This document shows positions 53,744 through 61,633 of a DNA stretch of 64,000 bases, one piece after another. How positions within the stretch are numbered: the stretch's first letter is position 1; every line of letters starts with the position of its first letter. Made by a program: the position numbers and the translations under genes. Source of the stretch: Planctomycetota bacterium (lineage in GTDB: Bacteria > Planctomycetota > Planctomycetia > Planctomycetales > Planctomycetaceae); NCBI GenBank assembly GCA_023417655.1, contig JAEZFD010000052.1, positions 43,176 to 107,175 on the forward strand. The letters run 5' to 3'. The notes below the pieces were generated by a model. It searched no databases and was not told the origin of the DNA. It saw only the letters and a list, made by a program, of their open reading frames with translations.

Positions 53744-55261
53744 TCAAGTGCGTCGAAACAATCGCGGGAATCCCTGCACAGGTGGAAACATCACCGCAAG
53801 TGCGGCGAGATAGGTCATTCCCCCGACGACGAGACCGCACAACGCGGGAAATGGCACAGGCAGTTTGTGCAGGGCCAAGTTGCCGATGGAGGATGCCAGT
53901 GCCGATGCAATAGCGCATTGTCCGAAGTGAATGAACAGCTCGAGATCAGGCCGGAATCTGATTCGCCTGCAGACAACAACTGTTTGAATGAGACCGGTGA
54001 AGAGAAACACACCGCTTGTCACCATCGCGAGTGCGGCCACGCCCATCGAGCCGATTAACATCCACTTCATCACGAACCCGACGAGTAGTGTTCCAGCTAG
54101 GATCAGGTTCGGGGTCAGCGAATCGCGCATCGCGATCAGAATCTTAGTGCTGACTTCCGAGAAGGCCGCCCCGAGGAGTAATCCCGCAAGCATCTGCAAG
54201 AGGCTTCCGACCGCCTGAGTATCTGCTGGCGTGAACGCTTGTCGCTGATAAATGTCACGCACGAGCGGCTCGGCAAACTGAACGATCACGAAAACCGCCG
54301 GGATGGAAAGTGTGAAAAGCATCTGAAAGGCACTGCGGACTTCAGCCCGAAGGGCTTCCTTCCCCAGGTTGACCGTTCTGGCAATCCGTGGAAAGGTAAC
54401 CGTCGACAGCGTCCCGGATGCCAAAAACAGGAACGGCATCAGCACGCGTGAGGCGAGATCCAGACGCGAGATCTCTCCGGCGGCCAACCCTGATCCGAGA
54501 TACTGATCGACCAGCGGATCGAGCTTCAGCACGCCCATTCCCAGCAGCAGCGGCCCGACAATGCTCGACTGCTGGAGAACCTCGCGCCAATGATGAAGTG
54601 CCGGCCACTCCAAAACCCGGACGAGCCAGGGGAACTGAAAGCCAACCGACGCCATTGCCCCTGCCACAGTCGCCCAGGCGACTCCGTCGATTCCCCAGCT
54701 TTTCTTCAGAATCAGGACCATTCCCACCGTGACGATGGGACCGATGATCCCGGAGACCGCCGGCACCCAGAAATTGAGTTCGGCATTCAGAACCGCCTGG
54801 GCCAGACCGATTGCCGTGTTGAGTACAATCATCCAACTGAGAATGTGAATCAGCCGCGCATCGATAGACGCCCGTTCGGCGTCAAAAAACGGGTGAAGCG
54901 TCGCCGAAACTTCTCGACTGAAGAGACTGCCCAAGCATGCCACGCCGAGTGCCACCGCAAGCAGCTGCAGGCAAAGCAGCGTCGCCGTACCAGGAGCTTC
55001 CGGGGAATCGCGTCTCGCCAGAATGGTGACAAGGACAGTCCCGCCGACTCCTGCGAGGATCGCAGCAACTGACATCGCCGGAGTCAGTGCTGTCCGGAAC
55101 GCATCCATCTCCGAGGAGGTTCCGAAATACCCGACAATCGTCACATTCAAAAAAAACAACAGAACCTGTTGTAGAATGATTCCGACGAAGACGATGGCAT
55201 ATCCGCCGCTTCGATGAGTCGTCGCAGAATTTTCTGACCCGGAATTCATCTGCGGCAGCAT
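53744..55261 (-). CDS. MurJ-like MVF/MOP-superfamily flippase
   Basis: The 505-residue product has about 14 membrane helices and the MOP-superfamily pattern: AILAGVGGTVLVTILARR, ARLIHILSWMIVLNTAIGLAQAVLNAELNFWVPAVSGIIGPIV and PRIARTVNLGKEALRAEVRSAFQ. MurJ flips lipid II for peptidoglycan synthesis; planctomycetes do have peptidoglycan, but related members export other lipid-linked sugars, so the substrate is not assigned. The start is ambiguous among codons at 55267 (TTG), 55261 (ATG) and 55249 (ATG); none has a clear ribosome site. It is divergent from btaA. Confidence 0.85.
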   Translation of the reverse strand: MLPQMNSGSENSATTHRSGGYAIVFVGIILQQVLLFFLNVTIVGYFGTSSEMDAFRTALTPAMSVAAILAGVGGTVLVTILARRDSPEAPGTATLLCLQLLAVALGVACLGSLFSREVSATLHPFFDAERASIDARLIHILSWMIVLNTAIGLAQAVLNAELNFWVPAVSGIIGPIVTVGMVLILKKSWGIDGVAWATVAGAMASVGFQFPWLVRVLEWPALHHWREVLQQSSIVGPLLLGMGVLKLDPLVDQYLGSGLAAGEISRLDLASRVLMPFLFLASGTLSTVTFPRIARTVNLGKEALRAEVRSAFQMLFTLSIPAVFVIVQFAEPLVRDIYQRQAFTPADTQAVGSLLQMLAGLLLGAAFSEVSTKILIAMRDSLTPNLILAGTLLVGFVMKWMLIGSMGVAALAMVTSGVFLFTGLIQTVVVCRRIRFRPDLELFIHFGQCAIASALASSIGNLALHKLPVPFPALCGLVVGGMTYLAALAVMFPPVQGFPRLFRRT

Positions 55262-55648
55262 GACCAATCAGCGATCCGCCGTCTACTTCAGTCGTTTGAC
55301 CGGGATGCTGCAATTCGACACTCTTTCGCTCTGTCCGTCCCGTCAGTCCTTCTCGCAGAACCACCCATCTCCAGCAACAGGGAGCAGACCGTGGGCTCGC
55401 TATCGCCGACCTGTTGATTCCGCTACATTAATTTCTCCGGCGCCGGGGATCCCTCCCTCGACGCAAGCTCCCCCTTGAGCGCACCTTGCAGGTCAGAAAA
55501 CCGTGTAAGCCCGGCCTTTGAGGCCACGTTTTCTGGGGGAAGTGCAGAGAAATCACGGCTCGCCAACAGGTGAGGCGCTCGTCAGGCTCCCCGCCTGAAC
55601 GTTAATATCATCAACCCGATTCTGTCTGTTCCGAGTGGTGTTGCCTCG
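55262..55648. other. Intergenic region with hairpin upstream of btaA
   Basis: About 390 bases between the divergent MurJ-like and btaA genes. At 55494-55528, arms CAGAAAA(C)CGTG and CACGTTTTCTG enclose a small GGCC/GGCC hairpin. A further GC-rich inverted pair lies nearby. Possible regulatory leader of btaAB. Confidence 0.45.
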
Positions 55649-56947
55649 ATGCCGTTTGAACGTCTCAGCCGCACGTGCTTCAATCTGATCCACGGTAAAA
55701 ACCTCGTCTATAACCAGTGCTGGGAAGACCCTCGCCTGGATCGGGTCGCTCTGGAACTGACTCCGCAGGATCAGGTGCTTGTCATCACATCCGCCGGTTG
55801 TAACGCGCTGGATTACGCACTCGCCGGTGCCGGGCATGTCTATGCCGTCGACATGAACTTCCGGCAGAACGCCGTGCTGGAACTGAAGAAGGCCGGTCTG
55901 AAGACGCTGGAGCAGCCACAGTTCTTCGACCTGTTCGGCAAAGGTCATCTGCCTGACTGGAAGACGCTTTATCCTCAGAAAATCCGCCCGGCCCTCCCTG
56001 AGTTCGCTCAGCGGTTCTGGGATCAGAACGGCGATTTCTTCTCCGGAAACACTCGCCGCAGTAGCTATTACTTCCGTGGAACGTCCGGCCTGTTTGCCTG
56101 GATGGCCAACGGCTACATCAATCGCGTCGCCCGCGTCCGTGAAGCAGTCAACGATCTGCTGAACGCCAAGACGGTTGAAGAACAGCAGGAAATCTTCGTT
56201 CGCACCAAACTGAAGGAACGTCTGTTCCGCCCGCTGCTTCGCTGGGCACTGCGTCGCGATACCACGATGGCGCTGCTGGGAGTTCCTCGCAGCCAGCGCA
56301 AGCAGATGGATCGTGAATACCCCGGCGGGGTCTCTCAGTTCGTGATGGACCGGATCGAGACGGTTTTCGCCAAGCTCCCCCTGCATGACAACTACTTCTG
56401 GCGTGTTTACCTCACCGGGCAATACACCCCGGAGTGCTGCCCGGAATACCTGAAAGCCGAAAACTTCGAACGCCTGAAGAACGGCGTCGCCGACAACGTG
56501 ACGACCCACACCGACTCGGTTCTGGGCTTCCTCGAGAAGCACCCCAGCAAGATTTCCCGGTACGTCCTGCTCGATCACATGGACTGGCTCTACAGCCACC
56601 TCCGTGAAGTTCTGCATGCAGAATGGCAGGGGATCGTTGATCGGGCTGCACCAGAAACAAAGATCATCTGGCGCAGTGCAAGCCTGTCAGTCGACTTCGT
56701 GGATCCCATCGAAGTCACCGTCAACGGACAGAAGAAAAAAATGGGCGAGCTCCTGCATTACAATCGTGAGCTGGCCGCCGAGCTGCATCCGATTGACCGT
56801 GTAAACACTTACGCGAGCTTTCTGATTGCAGACCTGAAGGTTCCCCAGTCCAACAGATTGACGGCCAGCAGAACGACACGCTCAAAACGACGCGCTCAAA
56901 CTGTGCGTTTCCGACTTTCTCACTCCTTACCCCCTGATTGCCTGTGA
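55649..56947 (+). CDS. btaA: S-adenosylmethionine:diacylglycerol 3-amino-3-carboxypropyl transferase
   Basis: First step of DGTS betaine lipid synthesis: transfer of the 3-amino-3-carboxypropyl group of S-adenosylmethionine to diacylglycerol. The 432-residue product has the DUF3419/BtaA pattern: LIHGKNLVYNQCWEDPRLD, the SAM-binding loop VITSAGCNALDYAL, the conserved YYFRGTSGLFAWM and SRYVLLDHMDWL. The C-terminal 30 residues (RTTRSKRRAQTVRF...) are basic and poorly conserved-looking. The ATG at 55649 has a weak ribosome site. It overlaps btaB by four bases (GTGA), a sign of translational coupling. Confidence 0.9.
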   Translation: MPFERLSRTCFNLIHGKNLVYNQCWEDPRLDRVALELTPQDQVLVITSAGCNALDYALAGAGHVYAVDMNFRQNAVLELKKAGLKTLEQPQFFDLFGKGHLPDWKTLYPQKIRPALPEFAQRFWDQNGDFFSGNTRRSSYYFRGTSGLFAWMANGYINRVARVREAVNDLLNAKTVEEQQEIFVRTKLKERLFRPLLRWALRRDTTMALLGVPRSQRKQMDREYPGGVSQFVMDRIETVFAKLPLHDNYFWRVYLTGQYTPECCPEYLKAENFERLKNGVADNVTTHTDSVLGFLEKHPSKISRYVLLDHMDWLYSHLREVLHAEWQGIVDRAAPETKIIWRSASLSVDFVDPIEVTVNGQKKKMGELLHYNRELAAELHPIDRVNTYASFLIADLKVPQSNRLTASRTTRSKRRAQTVRFRLSHSLPPDCL

Positions 56948-57714
56948 GTCTTGTCAACGACGCGAAAACGCTTTGGCATCTGGTCGCCCGTCGAGCCACG
57001 GGATCAACCCACCAGGAACGCCTCGAAAGCTTCTATTCCGGGCAGGCCAACGGCTATGACGATTTTCGTCGTCGAATGCTGCACAGCCGGGACGACATGA
57101 TTCGCAAGATCAGCGTGCCGGACCAGGGCGTCTGGATCGATCTGGGAGCTGGCACCGGCGAGAACGCCGCCCGCATCGGACCGCAAATTTCCCAGCTGAA
57201 GAAGATGTACCTGATCGACCTGTCCACCTCGCTGCTGGAACAGGCTCAGGCCCGAGTCAACGCCCGTGGCTGGACCAATGTGGTCCCCGTCTGCCACGAC
57301 GCGACGACCTTTCTTCCAGAAGAAGGTCAGGCGGACGTTGTCACCTTCTCGTATTCACTGACCATGATTCCGGACTGGTTCCGGGCAGTGGATCATGCCT
57401 GGCGCCTCCTGAAGCCGGGCGGGACGATCGGGGTCGTCGACTTCTTCGTCGCAAGAAAATATCCCGGCGACGGTGCGACAAAGCATGCATGGTCAACGCG
57501 AACCTTCTGGCCGACATGGTTCGGCAGTGACAACGTGTTCCTCAGCCCGGATCACATTCCGTATCTGCAGAACAAGTTTGAAACCGTTGAGCTCAGCGAG
57601 CGTCGCGGCAAGATTCCCTATCTCCCGCTGATTCGGGCTCCGCACTACGTTTTTATCGGTCGCAAACCGACCGAGTCGTCTTCGTCGGGCGCAAACGGGC
57701 CGAGTAGGCTCTAA
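56944..57714 (+). CDS. btaB: Betaine lipid synthase methyltransferase subunit
   Basis: N-methylates the diacylglycerylhomoserine product of BtaA three times to give DGTS. The 256-residue class I SAM methyltransferase has motif I IDLGAGTGENA, motif II ADVVTFSYSLTMIPDW and the motif III-like LLKPGGTIGVVDFF. The N-terminal HQERLESFYSGQANGYDDFRRRML is typical of BtaB proteins. The GTG at 56944 overlaps the btaA stop by four bases; a TTG at 56938 is possible. Both genes share one transcript ending at the hairpin at 57837. Confidence 0.9.
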   Translation: MSLVNDAKTLWHLVARRATGSTHQERLESFYSGQANGYDDFRRRMLHSRDDMIRKISVPDQGVWIDLGAGTGENAARIGPQISQLKKMYLIDLSTSLLEQAQARVNARGWTNVVPVCHDATTFLPEEGQADVVTFSYSLTMIPDWFRAVDHAWRLLKPGGTIGVVDFFVARKYPGDGATKHAWSTRTFWPTWFGSDNVFLSPDHIPYLQNKFETVELSERRGKIPYLPLIRAPHYVFIGRKPTESSSSGANGPSRL

Positions 57715-57836
57715 TTCAATTCAAAACTGCCTCGGACCAGTTTCTTCGCGCGGAACACTCCCGCCCGGGGAAACTGGTCCGATTGCTTTCCGAGAACTGC
57801 TGATTGGCTGCGGATGCCAACCGGCTCCCTGAAACG

Positions 57837-57868
57837 AAAAAAGCCCCGTTCCGAAGAACGGGGCTTTT
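57837..57868. terminator. Bidirectional rho-independent terminator
   Basis: Stem AAAAGCCCCGTTC / GAACGGGGCTTTT with a CGAA loop, flanked by A and T runs. It separates btaAB (plus) from tRNA-Leu (minus). Confidence 0.92.
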
Positions 57869-57915
57869 CATTTTCCTGAGTGACCTAATAGAGAAAACTC
57901 TGGCGGGTCACCAAG

Positions 57916-58000
57916 TGCGGTCGAGAGGAGTCGAACCTCCACGTCCTAAACGGACACAAGAACCTGAATCTTGCGCGTCTGCCAATTCCGCCACGACCGC
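57916..58000 (-). tRNA. tRNA-Leu (anticodon CAG)
   Basis: An 85-base class II cloverleaf: acceptor GCGGTCG/CGACCGC, D arm with TTGGCAGA, anticodon stem CAAGA/TCTTG around TTCAGGT, a long variable arm, and T arm GGAGG-TTCGACT-CCTCT. Discriminator A, as expected for Leu. CCA is not encoded. It reads CUG codons. Confidence 0.96.
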
Positions 58001-58319
58001 AGCGAGACGGAATCTTAGCCGTTCGAATTCTGCGGTCAACTGTCACCGCTCCTGCTCCGACTGGAATTTCGAGACAATTACGGGAACGCCACACCTTCCC
58101 AACTCGCCTGTGCCTCCTTATCCATCACAGTCGTACACTTCCGCCGAATTAACGGCGCAACTCCGCATCCGGATGGAATCTGAAAGTGAATCTATTCCTC
58201 CGCCGGCCATCCTCTGGTTACGACAAGCTTGCGAGAATCCCATCAATCCAGAGACAATTGATCCTGCAGGTGACATTCCTGCGCCGCTGAAATCCCCCGT
58301 GCCCGGAGTTGTATCCATC
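58001..58319. other. Intergenic region, no supported gene
   Basis: About 320 bases between tRNA-Leu and the DUF1080 gene. The in-frame ORF extension of the DUF1080 gene runs across it and over the tRNA, and so is not coding. Confidence 0.5.
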
Positions 58320-58946
58320 ATGTTGCGTTTCCCACTGATGATCGTCTGCGGAGTTCTGATGGCGTGCGCTCAGTCGTCCGCCGCTGAGAAAAGCCTGTTC
58401 GATGGCAAGACCTGGACAGGATGGGAAGGAGACACTGCGACAACCTGGCGGATCGAGAACGGTGAAATCCGAGGGGGCTCATTGACGACGAAAGTTCCCC
58501 GCAATGAGTTTTTGACGACCTCCCAGCGGTATGGAAACTTCGATCTGAAATTCAAAGTCCGACTGGAAGGGACTGAAGGATTCGTGAACGGAGGCGTTCA
58601 GTTCCATTCTGAGAGAATCCCCAACCACCATGAAATGATCGGGTATCAGGCCGACATCGGTCACGGTTATGACGGCGCCCTGTATGATGAAAGCCGTCGC
58701 AACAAGATACTGCAGCAACCCTCAGCCGAATTGCTCGCCAAGATCCTGAAACCGGGCGACTGGAATGAATATCGGGTGCGAGCAGAGAACGGCCACATTC
58801 AGATCTGGCTCAATGGGACGAAGACCGTCGATTACACCGAAGAGGACAAATCGATCCCGCAGAAAGGTCTGATCGGCCTGCAGATTCATGGGAACTGCAA
58901 AGCGGTTATCTCCTTTAAGGACATCGTCATCGAAGAGTTGCCGTAA
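58320..58946 (+). CDS. DUF1080 / 3-keto-disaccharide hydrolase-family protein, secreted
   Basis: The 208-residue product has a signal peptide (LRFPLMIVCGVLMACAQSSA) and one concanavalin-like domain of the DUF1080 family, very common in planctomycetes: SLFDGKTWTGWEG, TWRIENGEIRGG, FDLKFKVRLEG, GVQFHSER, GDWNEYRVRAENGHIQIWLNGTKTVDY and GLIGLQIHG. Related proteins cleave 3-keto-glucosides or bind sugars. The upstream ORF extension overlaps tRNA-Leu on the other strand, so I place the start at 58320; GGAG stands about eleven bases before it. It converges on the DUF1559 gene, with a hairpin between. Confidence 0.88.
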   Translation: MLRFPLMIVCGVLMACAQSSAAEKSLFDGKTWTGWEGDTATTWRIENGEIRGGSLTTKVPRNEFLTTSQRYGNFDLKFKVRLEGTEGFVNGGVQFHSERIPNHHEMIGYQADIGHGYDGALYDESRRNKILQQPSAELLAKILKPGDWNEYRVRAENGHIQIWLNGTKTVDYTEEDKSIPQKGLIGLQIHGNCKAVISFKDIVIEELP

Positions 58947-59002
58947 GACAGCTCGCTGTTCCGAGTGAACAACAAGCCATCCCGACATGTCTGACTTTAA
59001 AA

Positions 59003-59040
59003 GAGAAGCGAGCGAGACCAATCAGTCTCGCCCGCTTCTC
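59003..59040. terminator. Hairpin between convergent genes
   Basis: Nested arms GAGAAGCG-A-GCGAGAC and GTCTCGC-C-CGCTTCTC close on CAATCA: 15 pairs around one internal mismatch, followed by TGTATT. Likely terminator of the DUF1080 gene, possibly of the DUF1559 gene too. Confidence 0.7.
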
Positions 59041-59203
59041 TGTATTAATCACTGTACTCACAGCCCAACTTCGGATGAGCAATCGGTCTCTCACCTCGGT
59101 TAGACCATAATTTTACTTGTAGTCTTTCCGTGCCTGCCGCGCTGAATTGAGTCTCTTATCTATCGAAACATGCGGATCAGGCACCAGGGGAGAACAATTA
59201 TTT

Positions 59204-60247
59204 TTAGTACTCACCCAGCACGTTATTGTCACACTTGTTTCCAAGATTCTGCCACGTTCCAAGATGGATGTTTTCGCTGATAAAGCGGACCGCTCCGTCA
59301 GCCATCGTGACATGGACTCCGCCAGTGTGTTTGCTCTTGGCAATTGTGTTAATATAGGCCGTGTATTTGTGGCAGTCGATCGCAGGTGAATTGGGATTGA
59401 GAAGTGTGCAGTAAGAGGAAGAAGGAGTGTCAAACAGCATCCATGTATAGCCGCGGCGATTATCTGTGGATTCAATTGGTCCACACGGATTCACCGTGCT
59501 TGAGCTGGGGACAATCATCTGATCGCCGACCACGCACTCCGAAAGTGCCATCGTGTTTGAAGTTCCATCCGTAATGCTCTGGAATTTACAGCTGCTGTTC
59601 GTCGAGAAGATCGCGTTCTCGGTTCCATTATTGAGAACCGCGCGAGCCCACGTTCCGTTCCCCGCGATGTACGACCCATGGATCCCTGCGACGGCCGCCG
59701 CTCCTGCGGATGTGGTATCGGTGGCGTTCCCGTGGATTCGATCGGTTCGGCCGATACATGCGACGTAGCTCGTAGGAGCAAAGGCCGACTGCCCTGTGGT
59801 GCCACGGGACCCCGGATCGCTCGGACATCGAAACGCCGGGAGTTCTGTTCCACGAGCATTGTTAGGATCCCAGGTCGAGATGGGATTACATTTTCGGTTG
59901 AAGTCGATCTTCTGATAGAGCGGAGCCTGATCCATATAAGGCAGAAGAAATACGGCCCAGTTCATGCGATTGCTGTTCGACGGACCGTCCGTGCCGAGAT
60001 CCCCAAAAGAACCTCCCATGGGAAAGCAGCGGTACGTGTCCGCATAATTGTGCAGCGCGAGCCCCATCTGTTTCAGATTGTTTTTGCACTGGCTCCTACG
60101 AGCCGCTTCCCGTGCCTGCTGAACCGCAGGCAGCAGCAATGCAATCAACACTGCAATGATCGCGATGACAACAAGAAGCTCAATGAGAGTGAAACCTCGC
60201 CTCTTCGAAGAGCGAAATGGTTGTCCCTGAAGAAATGTGGAATCCAT
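59204..60247 (-). CDS. DUF1559 type IV pseudopilin-like protein
   Basis: Typical planctomycete protein with a prepilin leader (KRRG18|FTLIELLVV, then a long helix ending RREAARRSQCKNNLKQMGLALHNY-like sequence) cut at Gly18 by a prepilin peptidase. The 330-residue extracellular domain contains cysteine-rich loops (FRCPSDPGS) and the C-terminal H-X9-DG motif (HTGGVHVTMADGAVRF). Planctomycete genomes hold dozens of these; their role is unknown and may involve surface structures. Monocistronic, with AAGGG upstream of the ATG at a somewhat long distance. Confidence 0.93.
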   Translation of the reverse strand: MDSTFLQGQPFRSSKRRGFTLIELLVVIAIIAVLIALLLPAVQQAREAARRSQCKNNLKQMGLALHNYADTYRCFPMGGSFGDLGTDGPSNSNRMNWAVFLLPYMDQAPLYQKIDFNRKCNPISTWDPNNARGTELPAFRCPSDPGSRGTTGQSAFAPTSYVACIGRTDRIHGNATDTTSAGAAAVAGIHGSYIAGNGTWARAVLNNGTENAIFSTNSSCKFQSITDGTSNTMALSECVVGDQMIVPSSSTVNPCGPIESTDNRRGYTWMLFDTPSSSYCTLLNPNSPAIDCHKYTAYINTIAKSKHTGGVHVTMADGAVRFISENIHLGTWQNLGNKCDNNVLGEY

Positions 60248-60629
60248 GAGAACGTGACCCTTAATGTCAAAATTCGATCCATTTCAAGCAATAATCGGCA
60301 GAACACGCCATTAACATATCATTAACTGTTACGTTCGCGACGGATTTCTGATGACAAGTTGGCAAGTTTTTTCTCGGCCGGAGGATTCCACTCTCCAGAC
60401 CTCATCAATTTTCCAGATTCAGCCTTCAGAAATGCGCACTTCCCAAGTGTCGAGTTGTCGCCCCTGAATTTTGTACCGTATGGTTAACCTATTCCTGATT
60501 CAGGGGTTAATGACACGAACATTCGTTTTTTCCAGCGGAAGCCCTATCGGAAAGTTGTCGAACGGACTTCCGGCAGCTCAGAATGGAGCGTCTGAAGACT
60601 TCTAAGGACAATTCTTGCAGGAGCGATCG
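60248..60629. other. Intergenic region, no supported gene
   Basis: About 380 AT-richer bases between the divergent DUF1559 and glycosyltransferase genes. Promoters are expected; nothing else stood out. Confidence 0.5.
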
Positions 60630-61379
60630 ATGGCAAGTCGAGTGCTGACGGCCCTTCCGGTCTATAACGAAGAGGCCCATTTGCTGGAGGTCCTTCCTGA
60701 GGTCCGCCGGTTCAGCGAAGACGTACTCGTCGTGGACGATGGTTCCCGCGACCGAACTCCTCATCTCCTCGCAGAGATGCAAGGAATCTCCGTCATTCGG
60801 CATCCGGTCAACCAAGGATATGGGGCCGGACTCCGCAGCGCATTCCGATACGCTCTCGAAAATAACTACGATGTCCTGGTCACAATCGACTGCGACGGTC
60901 AGCACCAGCCCCGACTGATTCCCGAGCTCGCCAAGGCCGTCGAAATCGACTCGCCCCAGCCCTGGGATCTGGTTTCCGGCAGCCGTTATCTCGAGATCTT
61001 CGATGAAAACTCGACCCCGCCAGCCGATCGACGGGGCATCAACGTTGAAATCACCCGGCAACTCAACGAATCACTTGGCCTGAACCTCACCGATGCATTC
61101 TGCGGCTTCAAGGCATATCGCGTCGCTGCACTCAGCGGACTGGAGGTCACCGAACTCGGGTATGCCATGCCACTGCAGTTCTGGGTGCAGGTCGTCGACC
61201 TGAAATGGCGAATTCGGGAATATCCCGTTCCTCTTGTGTATCTCGATGAAAAACGCTCATTCGGCGGAGCTTTAGATGATGCCCGTCAACGAATGCGGTA
61301 CTATCAGGAGGTGCTGACTCGGGAAATGGCAGCCCATCCCTCCCTCGCGACACGCGATTTTTCCACCCGGAAGTCATGA
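60630..61379 (+). CDS. Family 2 glycosyltransferase, dolichyl-phosphate-mannose-synthase-like
   Basis: The 249-residue product has the GT2 core: ALPVYNEEAHLLEVLPEV, the nucleotide-sugar site VVDDGSRDRT, DXD-type TIDCDGQHQP, and the C-terminal catalytic GSRYL and AFCGFKAYR. It most resembles polyprenyl-phosphate glycosyltransferases (DPM1-like) without the membrane helices of the GtrB type. AGGAG seven to nine bases before the ATG at 60630 supports that start over the TTG at 60615. Sugar and acceptor are not known. The BshC-like gene lies about 250 bases downstream on the same strand. Confidence 0.88.
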   Translation: MASRVLTALPVYNEEAHLLEVLPEVRRFSEDVLVVDDGSRDRTPHLLAEMQGISVIRHPVNQGYGAGLRSAFRYALENNYDVLVTIDCDGQHQPRLIPELAKAVEIDSPQPWDLVSGSRYLEIFDENSTPPADRRGINVEITRQLNESLGLNLTDAFCGFKAYRVAALSGLEVTELGYAMPLQFWVQVVDLKWRIREYPVPLVYLDEKRSFGGALDDARQRMRYYQEVLTREMAAHPSLATRDFSTRKS

Positions 61380-61633
61380 TTCATCGAATGTTCAGACCGG
61401 CTGCCGCTTCAGTGTTCGTCGGGTGCAGGGCACTCGATTTGCGAGGGTTTCACCGAGCCGGGGGCCGTACAGAGGATGGTGACCTCACAACATGATTCAC
61501 GGGTGTCAGCAGGCAGGTTCCCGGTTTTTCATGACAACGACTTCCATCAGGACTCCTGATACCGCCGAGGAGTCAGCCTGGGTGCTGGAAGTTCCCTCCA
61601 GACCACACTCCGACTCCCAATGACGTCCCGCCC

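Noticed and set aside
55553..56617. 354-codon minus-strand ORF opposite btaA
   Set aside because: Antisense shadow of a well-supported BtaA gene.
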